A DNA stretch of 64,000 nucleotides from JBCCXL01 sp039191605 (lineage in GTDB: Bacteria > Acidobacteriota > Thermoanaerobaculia > Multivoradales > JAHZIX01), in contig JBCCXL010000002.1 of NCBI GenBank assembly GCA_039191605.1, forward strand, positions 372,001 through 436,000, in the 5' to 3' direction. Below, in pieces: positions 53,829 through 62,489 of the stretch (position 1 is its first letter; the number at the start of each line of letters is the position of its first letter). The translations under genes and the position numbers were made by a program. The notes below the pieces were generated by a model. That model ran no database searches and was not told the DNA's origin. It was given only the letters and a program-made list of their open reading frames with translations.

Positions 53829-55766
53829 ATGGAAAAACTGCCAAAGTCTTCTACCGCAACCTCTTCCACCGATCTTCTCGGCGAATTCCAGCCGGACGTC
53901 GTGCTCCTCGGTGCTGGCCTTGCTGGCCTCTCGTTGGCCCGACACCTGCTACTCGAAACCGATCGCCGGGTATTGCTCATCGAACGACGTAAAGAAGTCC
54001 CACCGCCGAGGCAAAAAGTCGGGGAATCCCTCGTCCAGGTCGGCGGATACTACCTCTCCAAGGTATTGGACCTCGAAGAGCATCTTCTCTGCGAGCACCT
54101 GATGAAGTACAACCTGCGTTTCTACTGGCCGACGCCAGGACGATCCAACGCGGGATTCGAGGACTACGGAAAGGCCTACATTCGCCCCTTCTCCAACATC
54201 GCGAGCTATCAGCTGGACCGCAACAAGCTAGAAGCCGAGTTGCTGCGCCTCAACAACCTATCCCCTCGCTTTCGCATCCTCACCGGTGCTCGCCTCGAAG
54301 AGCTCGACCTCGGAGAGGCCCTCGATTCCGATAAGTACCAGGCGATTGATCCCCCGGAGCAAGAAGGGCCTCCTCGGCAGCCACCAATTCATACTCTCCA
54401 CCTTCGGGTAGCGGATGAGGAACTTCGGCTTTCCACCCCTTGGCTGGTGGATACCTCCGGCCGAGCCCGCGCCCTAGCTCGGCAGCTCGACTGGCGACGG
54501 GCGAATTCCATTCGCCACGGCGCCTTCTTCCTCTGGGTGGACGGCCTGGTGGATATCGAGAAGCTCACCGGCCGTAGTCCTCGCGAGGTCCGAATCGATC
54601 CCGAGCGCCAGCAGACCGGACACCTCCCGACCTGGCTCGCCACCAATCACTTCATGGGTGAGGGTTTCTGGTTCTGGGTCATCCCTCTGCAGGGAAAAAC
54701 CAGCCTCGGCCTGGTCTTCGACCACGAGTTGATCCCCCACGAGAAGGTGTTCTCGAAAGCGAAGCTGGTCGACTGGGTGTGCGAGACCTTCCCTCTCTTC
54801 GAGCGGGACCTACGGGAGCGAAAGATCCTCGACTACGGAGGTCTACCGGATTTCTCCCACGATTGCCTCCAGACTCTCTCCTCTCGGCGATTTGCCTTCG
54901 CCGGAGAAGCCGGCCGCTTCACGGACCCTCTCTACAGTCCGGGAAGCGACCTCATCGCGCTCTACAACACGCTCATCGTCGACGCGATCCAAACCGAAGA
55001 TCCGAAAGAGCTCGCCGCCAAATGCAGGCTCCATGAGCAGCTGATGCGCGCCGCCTACTCGGCCTACGTACCCAGCTACGCCGATGCCTACGATGCCCTG
55101 GGCGACCAGGAGACCTTCGTCCTGAAGTACGTCTGGGAGCTGACTATCTACTTCGCCTTCTACGTCTTCCCCTTCATCAACGATCTCCTGCTGGATCGCC
55201 GCTTCGCCATTGCCTTCTTGCGTCAATTTGCCCGCCTCGGCCCGTGGAACCGCTCCGTACAGCAGGTGCTTTCAGGCTACTTCCGCTGGAAGGATCAGCG
55301 CTCGGAGAGCGCTCGTCGCAGCAGTGCTGAACCCGAGACCGCCGTCGAGCCCATCTGCTTCGACTTCATGGAGTTCGAGCCTCTAGCCCGCGCTGAGAAG
55401 ACCTTTTACGAGGTCGGAGTCAGCGTCGAGACCGGGCGGAAGATTCTCGCCGAGCAGCTGGAGAACATCCGCGAGCTCGGTCATTTCGTGCTCGCTCATG
55501 TAGCGGCCACAGTGGCTGATGCACCGCAGATGGTCACTTCGAAGCCCTTCGTCGAAGCCCTGAACCTCGACGAGATCGAATTCGACCCAGCGCTTTGGCG
55601 CCAACGAGCGGCCGAATACCGGGCAACCGAAGGAACCTGGACTTGGAGCTTCGACAGCACTGTCCTCGATCGATTCCGCGCTCATCATCCTGCAAACCCA
55701 GAGCGCTGCGGCGAAGACTCCCGAGTGGATCAGCAGGAAGTGGTCATCGCTGACGTCGTTTCCTGA
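53829..55766 (+). CDS. Flavin-dependent halogenase-like protein
   Basis: 645 residues. The FAD dinucleotide motif is VVLLGAGLAGLSLARHLL (near 25-45), followed by KVGESLVQVGGYY (the GES motif) and FAGEAGRFTDPLYSPG (second FAD region). The FWFWVIPLQG segment near 278 carries the WxWxIP signature of flavin-dependent halogenases. It is longer than tryptophan halogenases, with a C-terminal helical extension. The reaction would be chlorination or bromination of an electron-rich or carrier-bound substrate using FADH2 from a separate reductase; a related monooxygenase or dehydrogenase role cannot be excluded because these families share the fold. It lies third from last in an operon with ACP and ketosynthase genes, so an ACP-tethered substrate is plausible. 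Confidence 0.85.
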   Translation: MEKLPKSSTATSSTDLLGEFQPDVVLLGAGLAGLSLARHLLLETDRRVLLIERRKEVPPPRQKVGESLVQVGGYYLSKVLDLEEHLLCEHLMKYNLRFYWPTPGRSNAGFEDYGKAYIRPFSNIASYQLDRNKLEAELLRLNNLSPRFRILTGARLEELDLGEALDSDKYQAIDPPEQEGPPRQPPIHTLHLRVADEELRLSTPWLVDTSGRARALARQLDWRRANSIRHGAFFLWVDGLVDIEKLTGRSPREVRIDPERQQTGHLPTWLATNHFMGEGFWFWVIPLQGKTSLGLVFDHELIPHEKVFSKAKLVDWVCETFPLFERDLRERKILDYGGLPDFSHDCLQTLSSRRFAFAGEAGRFTDPLYSPGSDLIALYNTLIVDAIQTEDPKELAAKCRLHEQLMRAAYSAYVPSYADAYDALGDQETFVLKYVWELTIYFAFYVFPFINDLLLDRRFAIAFLRQFARLGPWNRSVQQVLSGYFRWKDQRSESARRSSAEPETAVEPICFDFMEFEPLARAEKTFYEVGVSVETGRKILAEQLENIRELGHFVLAHVAATVADAPQMVTSKPFVEALNLDEIEFDPALWRQRAAEYRATEGTWTWSFDSTVLDRFRAHHPANPERCGEDSRVDQQEVVIADVVS

Positions 55767-55777
55767 GGGTGGTGAAG

Positions 55778-57298
55778 ATGAGCCCCCCTGCGACCTCAGC
55801 ATCCCCCCCGGACCTCTCCCTCCGGGCACCTGCCCCACATCTAGAGAGGCTCTTCGACTTTGTGCCGCAAGAATCCGACGGCCCGATTACCCAGATCGAA
55901 GGCTCCGTCCCCTCCTGGCTTCGAGGCACCTACTACCTCAACGGCCCCGGCCGCTTCACCCGCGGCGGACGGCGCTGGGGGCATTGGCTCGATGGCGATG
56001 GCTTCGTCACCCGGCTTCGCTTCGAGGGCGGTGCTGGGACCATCCATGCAACGCACCGCTTCGTAGCCAGCAGAAAGCGAAGCGCTGAAGAAGAGGCTGG
56101 ACGCCCCCTCTTTCGAGCCTTCGGAACGGCTTTCGAGGACGACCGCCTGATGGGGGAAGATGAAAACTCCAAGAGCCAGCATGGGAGGCGGCGGGCCCTC
56201 GGTCTCGAATCCCCGGTGAACGTTTCCGTTTACCCTTTCGCAGAAAAGCTGCTGGCCTTCGGCGAGCAGGGCCTTCCCTGGGAGCTTGACGAAAGCACCC
56301 TCGAGACTCTCGGAGAGCACGACTTCCATCGCCGCCTGCCTCCCGTCGCCCCCTTCGCGGCGCACCCCAACTTCGATGAACGCAGCGGCGAGATGGTCAA
56401 CTTCGGCATCTCGTTCTCCACCCACCGCCCCCAGCTCAGGCTCTATACCTTCGGCCCGGATGGGCGGCTGCTGCGCAAGCGCTCCCACGCGCTCGATGCG
56501 CCGCGATCGGTGCACGACTTCGGCTTGAGCGAGAGCTTCTGCGTCTTCCACCTCGGCCCCTACCTTCTAAACATGGAGCCACTGACCGCCGGAGCGAGCC
56601 TTCTGGAGGCCCTCACCTGGCAACCAGAGCTCGGCACTAAGCTGCTCATCTTGCATCGCAATGAGCAAGGTCCAGCGCTAGAGCTGGAGCTACCGACTCG
56701 CTACTGCCTTCATTTCATTGGCTGTTACGAACCGTCGCCGAACCAGCTGGTCGTCGATTGCCTCGAGCTCGAGAAACCCATCTACGACCAGTACACCGTG
56801 CCGGATCTCTTTACCGACGTTCGACATGCTCACGCCGTTCGCTATCGCATCGATCTAGAGCAGGGATGCATCGAGCAGCGCCAGGAGCTCGACTTTCATC
56901 ACCTCTGCGACTTTCCGGCAACCGATCCCCGACAAAGGGACTCGCCGCCGGAGGATCTCTGGGTCCTCGGACTGTCCGCTACCGACGCGCCAGGGCGAAA
57001 ATTCTTCGATGAGATCAGCCATCTCTCCTGGACTGCCCAGGGGCTCAAGGATCGCTACCTCTCCCCTCCCGGCTGCTATCTCGGCGGGGAGCCCGTCTTC
57101 CTGCCAGAACTCGGTAAGCCTGGCCAAGGCCTGCTGATCTGTCAGGAGCTCGATGCCCGAGACGGTGTTCCCGCCTCCCGACGATCTTCTTTCTTGCTCC
57201 TCGATGCTCAGGATCTTGCTGCTGGTCCAATCGCCCGGCTGAGGCTCCCCTCTCCCGTCCCGCTGCGCTTCCACGCCTGCTTTCGCCCAGATCCATAG
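55778..57298 (+). CDS. Carotenoid-cleavage-type oxygenase
   Basis: About 506 residues from ATG 55778, eight bases after GAGGG; a GTG at 55769 is also open. The first blade reads WLRGTYYLNGPGRFTRGG and HWLDGDGFVTRLRF. The four iron-binding His of the retinal pigment epithelium/CCD family are recognisable: AHPNFD (near 195), VHDFG (near 245), CLHFIGCYE (near 312) and RFHAC (near 498). The family uses Fe(II) and O2 to cleave conjugated double bonds in carotenoids, apocarotenoids or stilbene-like phenylpropenes. No carotenoid biosynthesis gene is nearby. It ends an operon with ACP/KS/CLF/halogenase genes, so a polyene or stilbenoid made by that pathway is a possible substrate. Confidence 0.92.
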   Translation: MSPPATSASPPDLSLRAPAPHLERLFDFVPQESDGPITQIEGSVPSWLRGTYYLNGPGRFTRGGRRWGHWLDGDGFVTRLRFEGGAGTIHATHRFVASRKRSAEEEAGRPLFRAFGTAFEDDRLMGEDENSKSQHGRRRALGLESPVNVSVYPFAEKLLAFGEQGLPWELDESTLETLGEHDFHRRLPPVAPFAAHPNFDERSGEMVNFGISFSTHRPQLRLYTFGPDGRLLRKRSHALDAPRSVHDFGLSESFCVFHLGPYLLNMEPLTAGASLLEALTWQPELGTKLLILHRNEQGPALELELPTRYCLHFIGCYEPSPNQLVVDCLELEKPIYDQYTVPDLFTDVRHAHAVRYRIDLEQGCIEQRQELDFHHLCDFPATDPRQRDSPPEDLWVLGLSATDAPGRKFFDEISHLSWTAQGLKDRYLSPPGCYLGGEPVFLPELGKPGQGLLICQELDARDGVPASRRSSFLLLDAQDLAAGPIARLRLPSPVPLRFHACFRPDP

Positions 57299-57329
57299 CC
57301 CTTGAGAAACCCCCAAGAAACCCTCAAGA

Positions 57330-57518
57330 AACCTGCCAGGCGATTGGTCCTCCACCATCTCTAAGAAACCTGTCAGGCGATTGGTCCTCCGACCTATCTT
57401 GAAAACCCGTCAGGCGATCGGTCCTGCACGAGAGCCTGTCTATCTTGAGAACCTGTCAGGCGATTGGTCCTGCACGAGAGCCTGTCTATCTTGAGAACCT
57501 GTCAGGCGATTGGTCCTG
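57330..57518. repeat. Array of five short repeats, GATTGGTCC subtype
   Basis: Five units with core CCTGTCAGGCGATTGGTCCT lie at about 57331, 57367, 57404, 57450 and 57497 (the first has GCC for GTC, the third GATCGG). The last two are part of a 46-bp tandem duplication starting at 57421 and 57467. Orientation is opposite to the array at 49.9-50.3 kb, which belongs to the same subtype; the two bracket the ACP-oxygenase operon. Confidence 0.9.
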
Positions 57519-57644
57519 AATGCTCCCAGGACTTGGTACCCACAGCGTTGCCACCCGAAAAAGCTGGTTTGACAGCCCTCGATTCATAAAAACACACCCG
57601 ACTCGAAAAGAATCCGTTCGCATAGCGCCTCTATGAAGGGTGCC

Positions 57645-58553
57645 ATGTCAAATATACGCTACGTACCCCCTGGAGGGGCTGTTCTCGAAGTCACTTGTCG
57701 AACGATTCAGGGGCGCTTGCTCCTTCGGCCGAGCCCGAAGCTCCAAGAGATCGTCATTGGAGTCCTTCACTGCGCAACCGTTCACTACCCGGACATCAAA
57801 ATCTACAACTTCGTCTTTCTATCCAATCACTATCACTTACTTCTGTGGTCCCCCGACGCCAGAACGCTGGCTCGATTCATGGGTTTCGTCAACGGCAACT
57901 TGTCGAGAAAGCTCGGCCCCCTCGTCGACTGGTCAGGGCCGCTGTGGGCCCGACGCTACGAGGCGATCCCGGTCGCAAGCGACGAAAAGAGCCTGATTCG
58001 GCGGTTCGTTTATCTGCTGTCCCACGGTGTCAAAGAGGGGCTTGTCCGTGACCCGAGGGATTGGCCTGGGCCTCATGGAGCAAACGCACTCTTAGCAGAG
58101 GGAAGAGTCTCGGGGCATTGGTTCGACAGCACAAAAGCCTGCCGTGACCGGGCGCGGAATCGCTCTAAGCCAGACTCTTCCTACCGCAACGCGGTCGTGC
58201 TTCATCTGTCGAAGCTACCCTGCTGGCAACACCTAGATTGGGAAGAGATCGCGAAGCGGGTCCTCAGCCTGATCCAAAGCATCATCCAAGACGGTGCAGC
58301 CATGCACTCCGGAGTTCTTGGATGCCAAAGAATCAAGAAACAGAACCCTATGAGGCGCATTCCCCGACCTCAGAGACGGCGTCGCCCGCTCATCCACGCA
58401 AATTGTCGGTCGCTTCGTCAGCAGTTCGTAGAAGCCTACCGGGCTTTCTTAGCTGCGTATCGCGAAGCCTCTCTCCATCTCCAGAGAGGAAATCTTAGCG
58501 CTCAATTTCCACGCGGGAGCTGCCGTCCACCAGGCCCTTGGTGTCCAGCATGA
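57645..58553 (+). CDS. REP-associated tyrosine (Y1) transposase
   Basis: About 302 residues from ATG 57645, four bases after AAGGG; ATG 57633 is an in-frame alternative. The Y1/HUH fold is visible: PPGGAVLEVTCRT at the N-terminus, the metal-binding His-x-His in FLSNHYHLLLW, and the catalytic Tyr in FVYLLSHGVKEGLV. These single-strand DNA endonucleases of the RAYT branch nick DNA through a 5'-phosphotyrosine and are associated with dispersed short extragenic repeats. The C-terminal third is basic and poorly conserved. GC content is lower than that of neighbouring genes. It is flanked at both sides by copies of the short repeat family found at five places in this window, which points to those repeats as its substrate. 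Confidence 0.88.
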   Translation: MSNIRYVPPGGAVLEVTCRTIQGRLLLRPSPKLQEIVIGVLHCATVHYPDIKIYNFVFLSNHYHLLLWSPDARTLARFMGFVNGNLSRKLGPLVDWSGPLWARRYEAIPVASDEKSLIRRFVYLLSHGVKEGLVRDPRDWPGPHGANALLAEGRVSGHWFDSTKACRDRARNRSKPDSSYRNAVVLHLSKLPCWQHLDWEEIAKRVLSLIQSIIQDGAAMHSGVLGCQRIKKQNPMRRIPRPQRRRRPLIHANCRSLRQQFVEAYRAFLAAYREASLHLQRGNLSAQFPRGSCRPPGPWCPA

Positions 58554-58879
58554 TTCTTCTCGCTGAATAGGTTGACGCCGCGACTCAGATCCCTATTTCA
58601 GGAATCACCGTCAGGAATGACTGCCCTGGGATCACTCTGGGATCACTCCCCTGGCAACGTGCCAAACCCATCGACACACCCAACGTCCAAGCACCGCTAG
58701 CGATGCACTAGCCAGAATTCTGTCGTCATGGACGGGCAAATAGCCAATGGGGATCAATCGCCTGGCTCATGGTCTTGATAAGGCCCAGGTAAGCGTCTAC
58801 GACCGACCTAGGTCTCTAGCCTGAAGCCCCTCATTAGAGCCATCAGCCGGATTACTTGGGGTGCAGTGGGCAGTTGGGA
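58554..58879. repeat. Gene-free interval with scattered repeat units
   Basis: No gene is supported. It contains diverged units of the short repeat family: GGGATCACTC copies at 58628 and 58639 (the second followed by CCCTGGCAACGTGCC), GGGGATCAATCGCCTGG near 58750 and GGGATCAATCGCCTGACAG near 58876. The last touches the end of the DUF3179 gene. All are in the orientation opposite to the 57.3-kb array. Confidence 0.75.
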
Positions 58880-60040
58880 TCAATCGCCTGACAGTAAGCC
58901 CGTTTCTTCTTGGACGGCCACCCAGGTGTACCAAAACGTATCGAAACCTTCGATGGGCGAGAACCCTGGGACTCCTCGGCGAGCCGCGCTGAGCAACTCC
59001 TCGAGCGTTTGTTCTGGCGCCGCCGGGGCCTCTAGCCTCCAGGCCTCTGTGGAGGCGTAGATCGGAGCATCGGGGGCGCGGTATAGCAGCAGCCAGACTG
59101 GCTCTTCATCGCCTTCCGTCCCAGCAATATCACTACCCTCTGCCCCTGGGGCCACGCTGCGAAGAGCTCCCCCCTCCACCTGCTCATGGGGAATCGCCCA
59201 AGGGCGACCATCGATCCACATTGCATAGATCGCCTCTTTGCTCTCCAGCCGATCATCATCGATCTCTAGACCGCGGAAGGTTCGGTCGCTGGTGAAGTAT
59301 TGCTCGTAGGGATTCTCTGCGACATGTTCAACGCCCTCGACGGAGAGCACCAGAGTCTCGGGATACCTGTGCTTCCACTGCCCCCACTCGGCCTTTTGGC
59401 CGACCGGCAGCTCGCGCAATTCTTCTCCCTCCAGGGGACCACCGATGGCGTCGGAGCTCATGATGGACCACCAGGAGTCCGTCTCCCGATCCCTCATCAC
59501 CAGGGATGCCTGGAGCAGCGCCCCGGAGGCTTCGAAAGCTAGAGTCTGATCTCGCACCTTGCGACCGTAGACCACGGCCGTATTGGCGAGTGGTCACCAG
59601 ACCGCCGCGAACGCGGTCCCTCCTGACTGATCATTCACCACTTCGTGGCGGTTCAGTAGGTTGAGGCTATAGGCCTTGGCTTTTCCCTCGACCACGACCC
59701 CCAATACCCAAGCATCATCGGGAACCTTAGCGCTGGCAGCGGGCACGAACACCGGATCGTCAATCGCGGCGATTTGCCCCCGGGGCAGGATCTGTTCGAC
59801 CCCAGCAGGGATCTCCTCCGCAACCGGTACCTCCTCCTGTACCTCCGGGGCTGGGCTTTCAGCGCCAGCCTGCTGCGCTTGTCCCCAACTAGTTGGCGCG
59901 AAGCTCAGGGCGCACGCCATACCGAGAGCTACGACCACCGCAGCCCCCCTATGAGGACGTTCGGTCGGCCCATCGGGCTGCTCAAGGCGATGCTGCTTCA
60001 TCGAAGGCTCCATTCCCGGCGCTATGGGCTCTCCAAACAC
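58880..60040 (-). CDS. DUF3179 domain protein, probable selenoprotein (in-frame TGA)
   Basis: The frame runs from 60040 to 58880 with one interruption, a TGA at 59596-59594, giving 386 residues if it is read as selenocysteine 149. The N-terminal part has a signal peptide (AAVVVALGMACALSFAPTSWG) and the family segment IAAIDDPVFVPA, VLGVVVEGKAKAYSLNLLNRHEVVND. Directly across the TGA the protein reads VW-U-PLANTAVVYGRKV, where DUF3179 proteins have a conserved Cys-Pro-Leu. Downstream continues WKHRYPETLVLS and YEQYFTSD, also family-typical. Frame, spacing and the exact replacement of the Cys favour selenocysteine over a nonsense mutation. A hairpin starts at the TGA. The biochemical role of DUF3179 is not known to me. 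The start could also be ATG 60001. Confidence 0.85.
59570..59595 (-). promoter_or_regulatory. Hairpin immediately after the in-frame TGA (candidate SECIS)
   Basis: On the coding strand the TGA is followed by GACCAC (starting within the codon), fourteen bases that include GCC-AATAC-GGC, then GTGGTC: a six-pair stem, a small internal loop and a three-pair apical stem with a five-base loop. Bacterial SECIS elements lie in this position, but this hairpin is more compact and closer to the codon than the E. coli type, so assignment is tentative. Confidence 0.5.
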
Positions 60041-60227
60041 TTTAAAACTCCTGTGTGGAAAGGCTCCGTTGGGGGCTCACTCTTGGCTTTCTCTTGGGGC
60101 ATTGTACGCAATACTGAGCTTTGGGGATGGATCAGCGACAAAAAAATTAGGCTCCCCTCTCCCTTCCTCAGCCCCTGCTAGACTCCCGCCCGGTCCAGCA
60201 CCTCTTCCCTACCCCACCCATCCCCAG
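60041..60227. promoter_or_regulatory. Divergent intergenic region
   Basis: About 190 bp between the minus-strand DUF3179 gene and the plus-strand OpgC-like gene. Promoters for both should be here. No clear sigma-70 elements or hairpins were recognised. An open frame that would extend the OpgC gene upstream to 60024 has no family similarity. Confidence 0.35.
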
Positions 60228-61334
60228 ATGCGCTACGCCCCTTCTCTATCAGCGTCTTCCCGAGACCTGCGCCTCGATCTTCTCCGCGGCCTTTGCCTCG
60301 TGAAGATGGTGCTCGAGCATCTGCTTCCCTCTCCTCTCCGGCAGGTCGGGGACTGGCTAGGCTTCGTCACCGCGGCAGAAGGCTTCTTCTTCATTTCCGG
60401 CGCCGTCTTGGGCATCGTCTACCGCCGCCGCCTCTCACAACAGGGTCTCAAAAGCTCTAGCTTCGCGCTTTGGGAGCGCGCGGCTCAGCTCTACATCGCC
60501 AACCTCGCCTTCGTCTTTCTCTTCCTCAGCCTGGAGCTCTCCCAAATTCTTCCCCTGAACCTCTTTGCCACAGACGGAGGCTCTTCGCTGAGCTGGTCCC
60601 AGGTCTTCTCTCTCGATCAGCCCTACTATCTCCACGTGCTGCCTAGGTATGTCGTCTTTCTAGCTGCTGCTCCCATCGCGCTGTTCTTCTTACATCGAGG
60701 CTGGACAGCTATGGTGCTCGCACTCAGCGTTGGCATCCATGGGATTCACTGGATCATAGGCCCCAACTTCCATCTTCCCTGGCTCGAGACACCGGAAGCC
60801 CACTTCCCTTCAGCCTCCTGGCAGCTCCTCTTCTTTGTCGGCATGATCCTCGGCTGGCATCGACCCAAGGTGGCGCAAAGCTTTGGTCGCATCAAGGGTT
60901 CTCCCTGGGCGCTGGCTTTCCTCTGCCTCGGCTTTCTCTTCTTCGCGCTGCTCCGAGGAGCCAGCGTTCAAGGATGGACGAGCCTCGGTCCCCATCTCCC
61001 CTTCTGGCTTGACCGCCAGACTCTGAGTTATCTCCGCTGGGTCAATCTTGCCATTGCCTTTACCTTCTTCTTTTGGATCGCCGATCGCTTCTGGATTCCC
61101 ATCTCTCGTGGGGCCGGCTGGTTCCTGCTGCCCATCGGCCAGAATGCCCTCTACGTCTTTCTTCTCCACATCCCCATCGCCTTCGCTTTGGCTTATGGAA
61201 TCGCTCCGTCGCTGCTTCGAGGGCTTTCCGATGAAGCTCTCCTCGTCACTCGTTCCGTTCTCAATCTCGCTGCCCTTGCCATCCTTTGGCTCCTGGTGCG
61301 ACAACGTGTCCTGTTCCGCTGGATTCCTCGCTAG
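60228..61334 (+). CDS. OpgC-like membrane acyltransferase
   Basis: About 368 residues from ATG 60228 (MRYAPSLSASSRDLRLDLLRGL). The N-terminal RDLRLDLLRGLCLVKMVLEHL and AAEGFFFISGAVLGIVY are the hallmark of the OpgC family, polytopic inner-membrane acyltransferases. About ten membrane helices follow. The OpgC archetype transfers succinyl groups to osmoregulated periplasmic glucans; many homologues act on other surface or secreted molecules. No glucan synthesis genes (opgGH) are nearby, so the acceptor is unknown. The next gene follows after 27 bp and is probably co-transcribed. Confidence 0.9.
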   Translation: MRYAPSLSASSRDLRLDLLRGLCLVKMVLEHLLPSPLRQVGDWLGFVTAAEGFFFISGAVLGIVYRRRLSQQGLKSSSFALWERAAQLYIANLAFVFLFLSLELSQILPLNLFATDGGSSLSWSQVFSLDQPYYLHVLPRYVVFLAAAPIALFFLHRGWTAMVLALSVGIHGIHWIIGPNFHLPWLETPEAHFPSASWQLLFFVGMILGWHRPKVAQSFGRIKGSPWALAFLCLGFLFFALLRGASVQGWTSLGPHLPFWLDRQTLSYLRWVNLAIAFTFFFWIADRFWIPISRGAGWFLLPIGQNALYVFLLHIPIAFALAYGIAPSLLRGLSDEALLVTRSVLNLAALAILWLLVRQRVLFRWIPR

Positions 61335-61361
61335 CACCGGCCACAGAGATTTGGAGCGAAA

Positions 61362-62441
61362 ATGAAGCAGCCTGATCCCAATCCAGAAGCCGTCGACTCA
61401 GGGCAAGAGACTTCTGACTCCTCGCATCCCGAGACAAGCTCCGCTCCACTGCCACTCGCCACGTTCGCGAAGGTCGACAATAAGCTTCAGGGGACGATCG
61501 CCTTCTATGCGGTCATCGTGACCCTCGCTCTACTGATCCTCCTGCAACAGATCCCGCATTGGCGCAGCGCCGAGGCTCCCTTAACCCTGGAGCACATTGC
61601 CGCAACGGCTGAGCAGCTCCAAACGCTCCTCCAGCGCACCACCGTTGGCGCTCCCAATCAGGCAAACCCACCCTATTTGGTTTGGAGCTATGCGCCCTCC
61701 TGCACAGGCTTCCAGGGTCTCTTGGTCAGCTCTTCCCATGACGATTCCTCCAGCGGCGATCCTCTGGGGGACCGGGAATTTCAGCTCTGGCTCGACGCCC
61801 CAACCCGGCTCCATCATCCAAGCCGAGACCCTAGCTCTCCAGCTCTGCCGAGCTTCTCGCTACGCCGTGACGAGATCCGCAGTGATCTCGTGGGCGCCAA
61901 TCACTCAAGTCGGCTGTGGGCTACGGTCTACCCTTCCGGCCGCCGCCATGGCGACCAAGCGCTGCGGGTCAATAACCTGCGCCAGGGGCGAGCCCGCCTC
62001 GGCGGACTGCTTCGGGATTCAGAGCTTGCGCCCCTTGCGCCGCCGCCCCGATGCCCTCAAGACCCACAGGAACAGGTCGTCCTCGAAGACCTGATGCTGA
62101 AGCTCCGGGTTGAGCTTTGTCCTGCCGACGAATCCGTCTGCTCCACCACCCTCGCCACCCTCTACCGAGGTCTCCGGTCTGACGTCTACCGGCTGGACGC
62201 CATCGCTCGGGGTCATCCATGTGGAGTGCTATCCCTCGCCCTCGAAGCTCTCCATAACGACCAGGGAGCCGCGGCGCAGTTAGAAATCACTCAACTGGCG
62301 GCCAAGCCCACACTGCAATGTGAAGCGCGAATCAGTTCCGTGTCGCAAACCGCTTCAGATGGAGCGGTACAGCGGCAACGCATCCTCACCCTCTCTCCCG
62401 GGTCCAGGGGCGGCGCCAGCGCCGTTCTAGAGCTGCCCTGA
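61362..62441 (+). CDS. Hypothetical single-pass membrane protein
   Basis: 359 residues, not recognised. A polar, Ser/Glu-rich leader (1-45) precedes one membrane helix (IAFYAVIVTLALLILLQQI, about 46-65), so most of the protein should be extracytoplasmic. The remainder is rich in Leu, Arg and Ser with a few Cys (SCTGF, RCPQD, LCPADESVCS, HPCGV, LQCEA) that could form disulfides. No domain or catalytic motif is evident. It starts 27 bp after the OpgC-like gene, with GGAG about eight bases upstream of the ATG, so a partner role with that acyltransferase is possible but unproven. Confidence 0.75.
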   Translation: MKQPDPNPEAVDSGQETSDSSHPETSSAPLPLATFAKVDNKLQGTIAFYAVIVTLALLILLQQIPHWRSAEAPLTLEHIAATAEQLQTLLQRTTVGAPNQANPPYLVWSYAPSCTGFQGLLVSSSHDDSSSGDPLGDREFQLWLDAPTRLHHPSRDPSSPALPSFSLRRDEIRSDLVGANHSSRLWATVYPSGRRHGDQALRVNNLRQGRARLGGLLRDSELAPLAPPPRCPQDPQEQVVLEDLMLKLRVELCPADESVCSTTLATLYRGLRSDVYRLDAIARGHPCGVLSLALEALHNDQGAAAQLEITQLAAKPTLQCEARISSVSQTASDGAVQRQRILTLSPGSRGGASAVLELP

Positions 62442-62489
62442 GGGCTCTACGGCAGGCCTGTAAGCCGAAGAAAAGATGACGATTACGAA

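Noticed and set aside
58880..60040. Two separate genes or a frameshifted pseudogene of DUF3179
   Set aside because: The two halves are in the same frame, separated only by one TGA at the family's conserved Cys, with no other lesion. Selenocysteine explains this better, although a recent nonsense mutation cannot be excluded without the genome.
60024..60227. Upstream extension of the OpgC-like gene
   Set aside because: The extension overlaps the DUF3179 start region and has no similarity to the family, which begins at RDLRLDLLRG just after ATG 60228.
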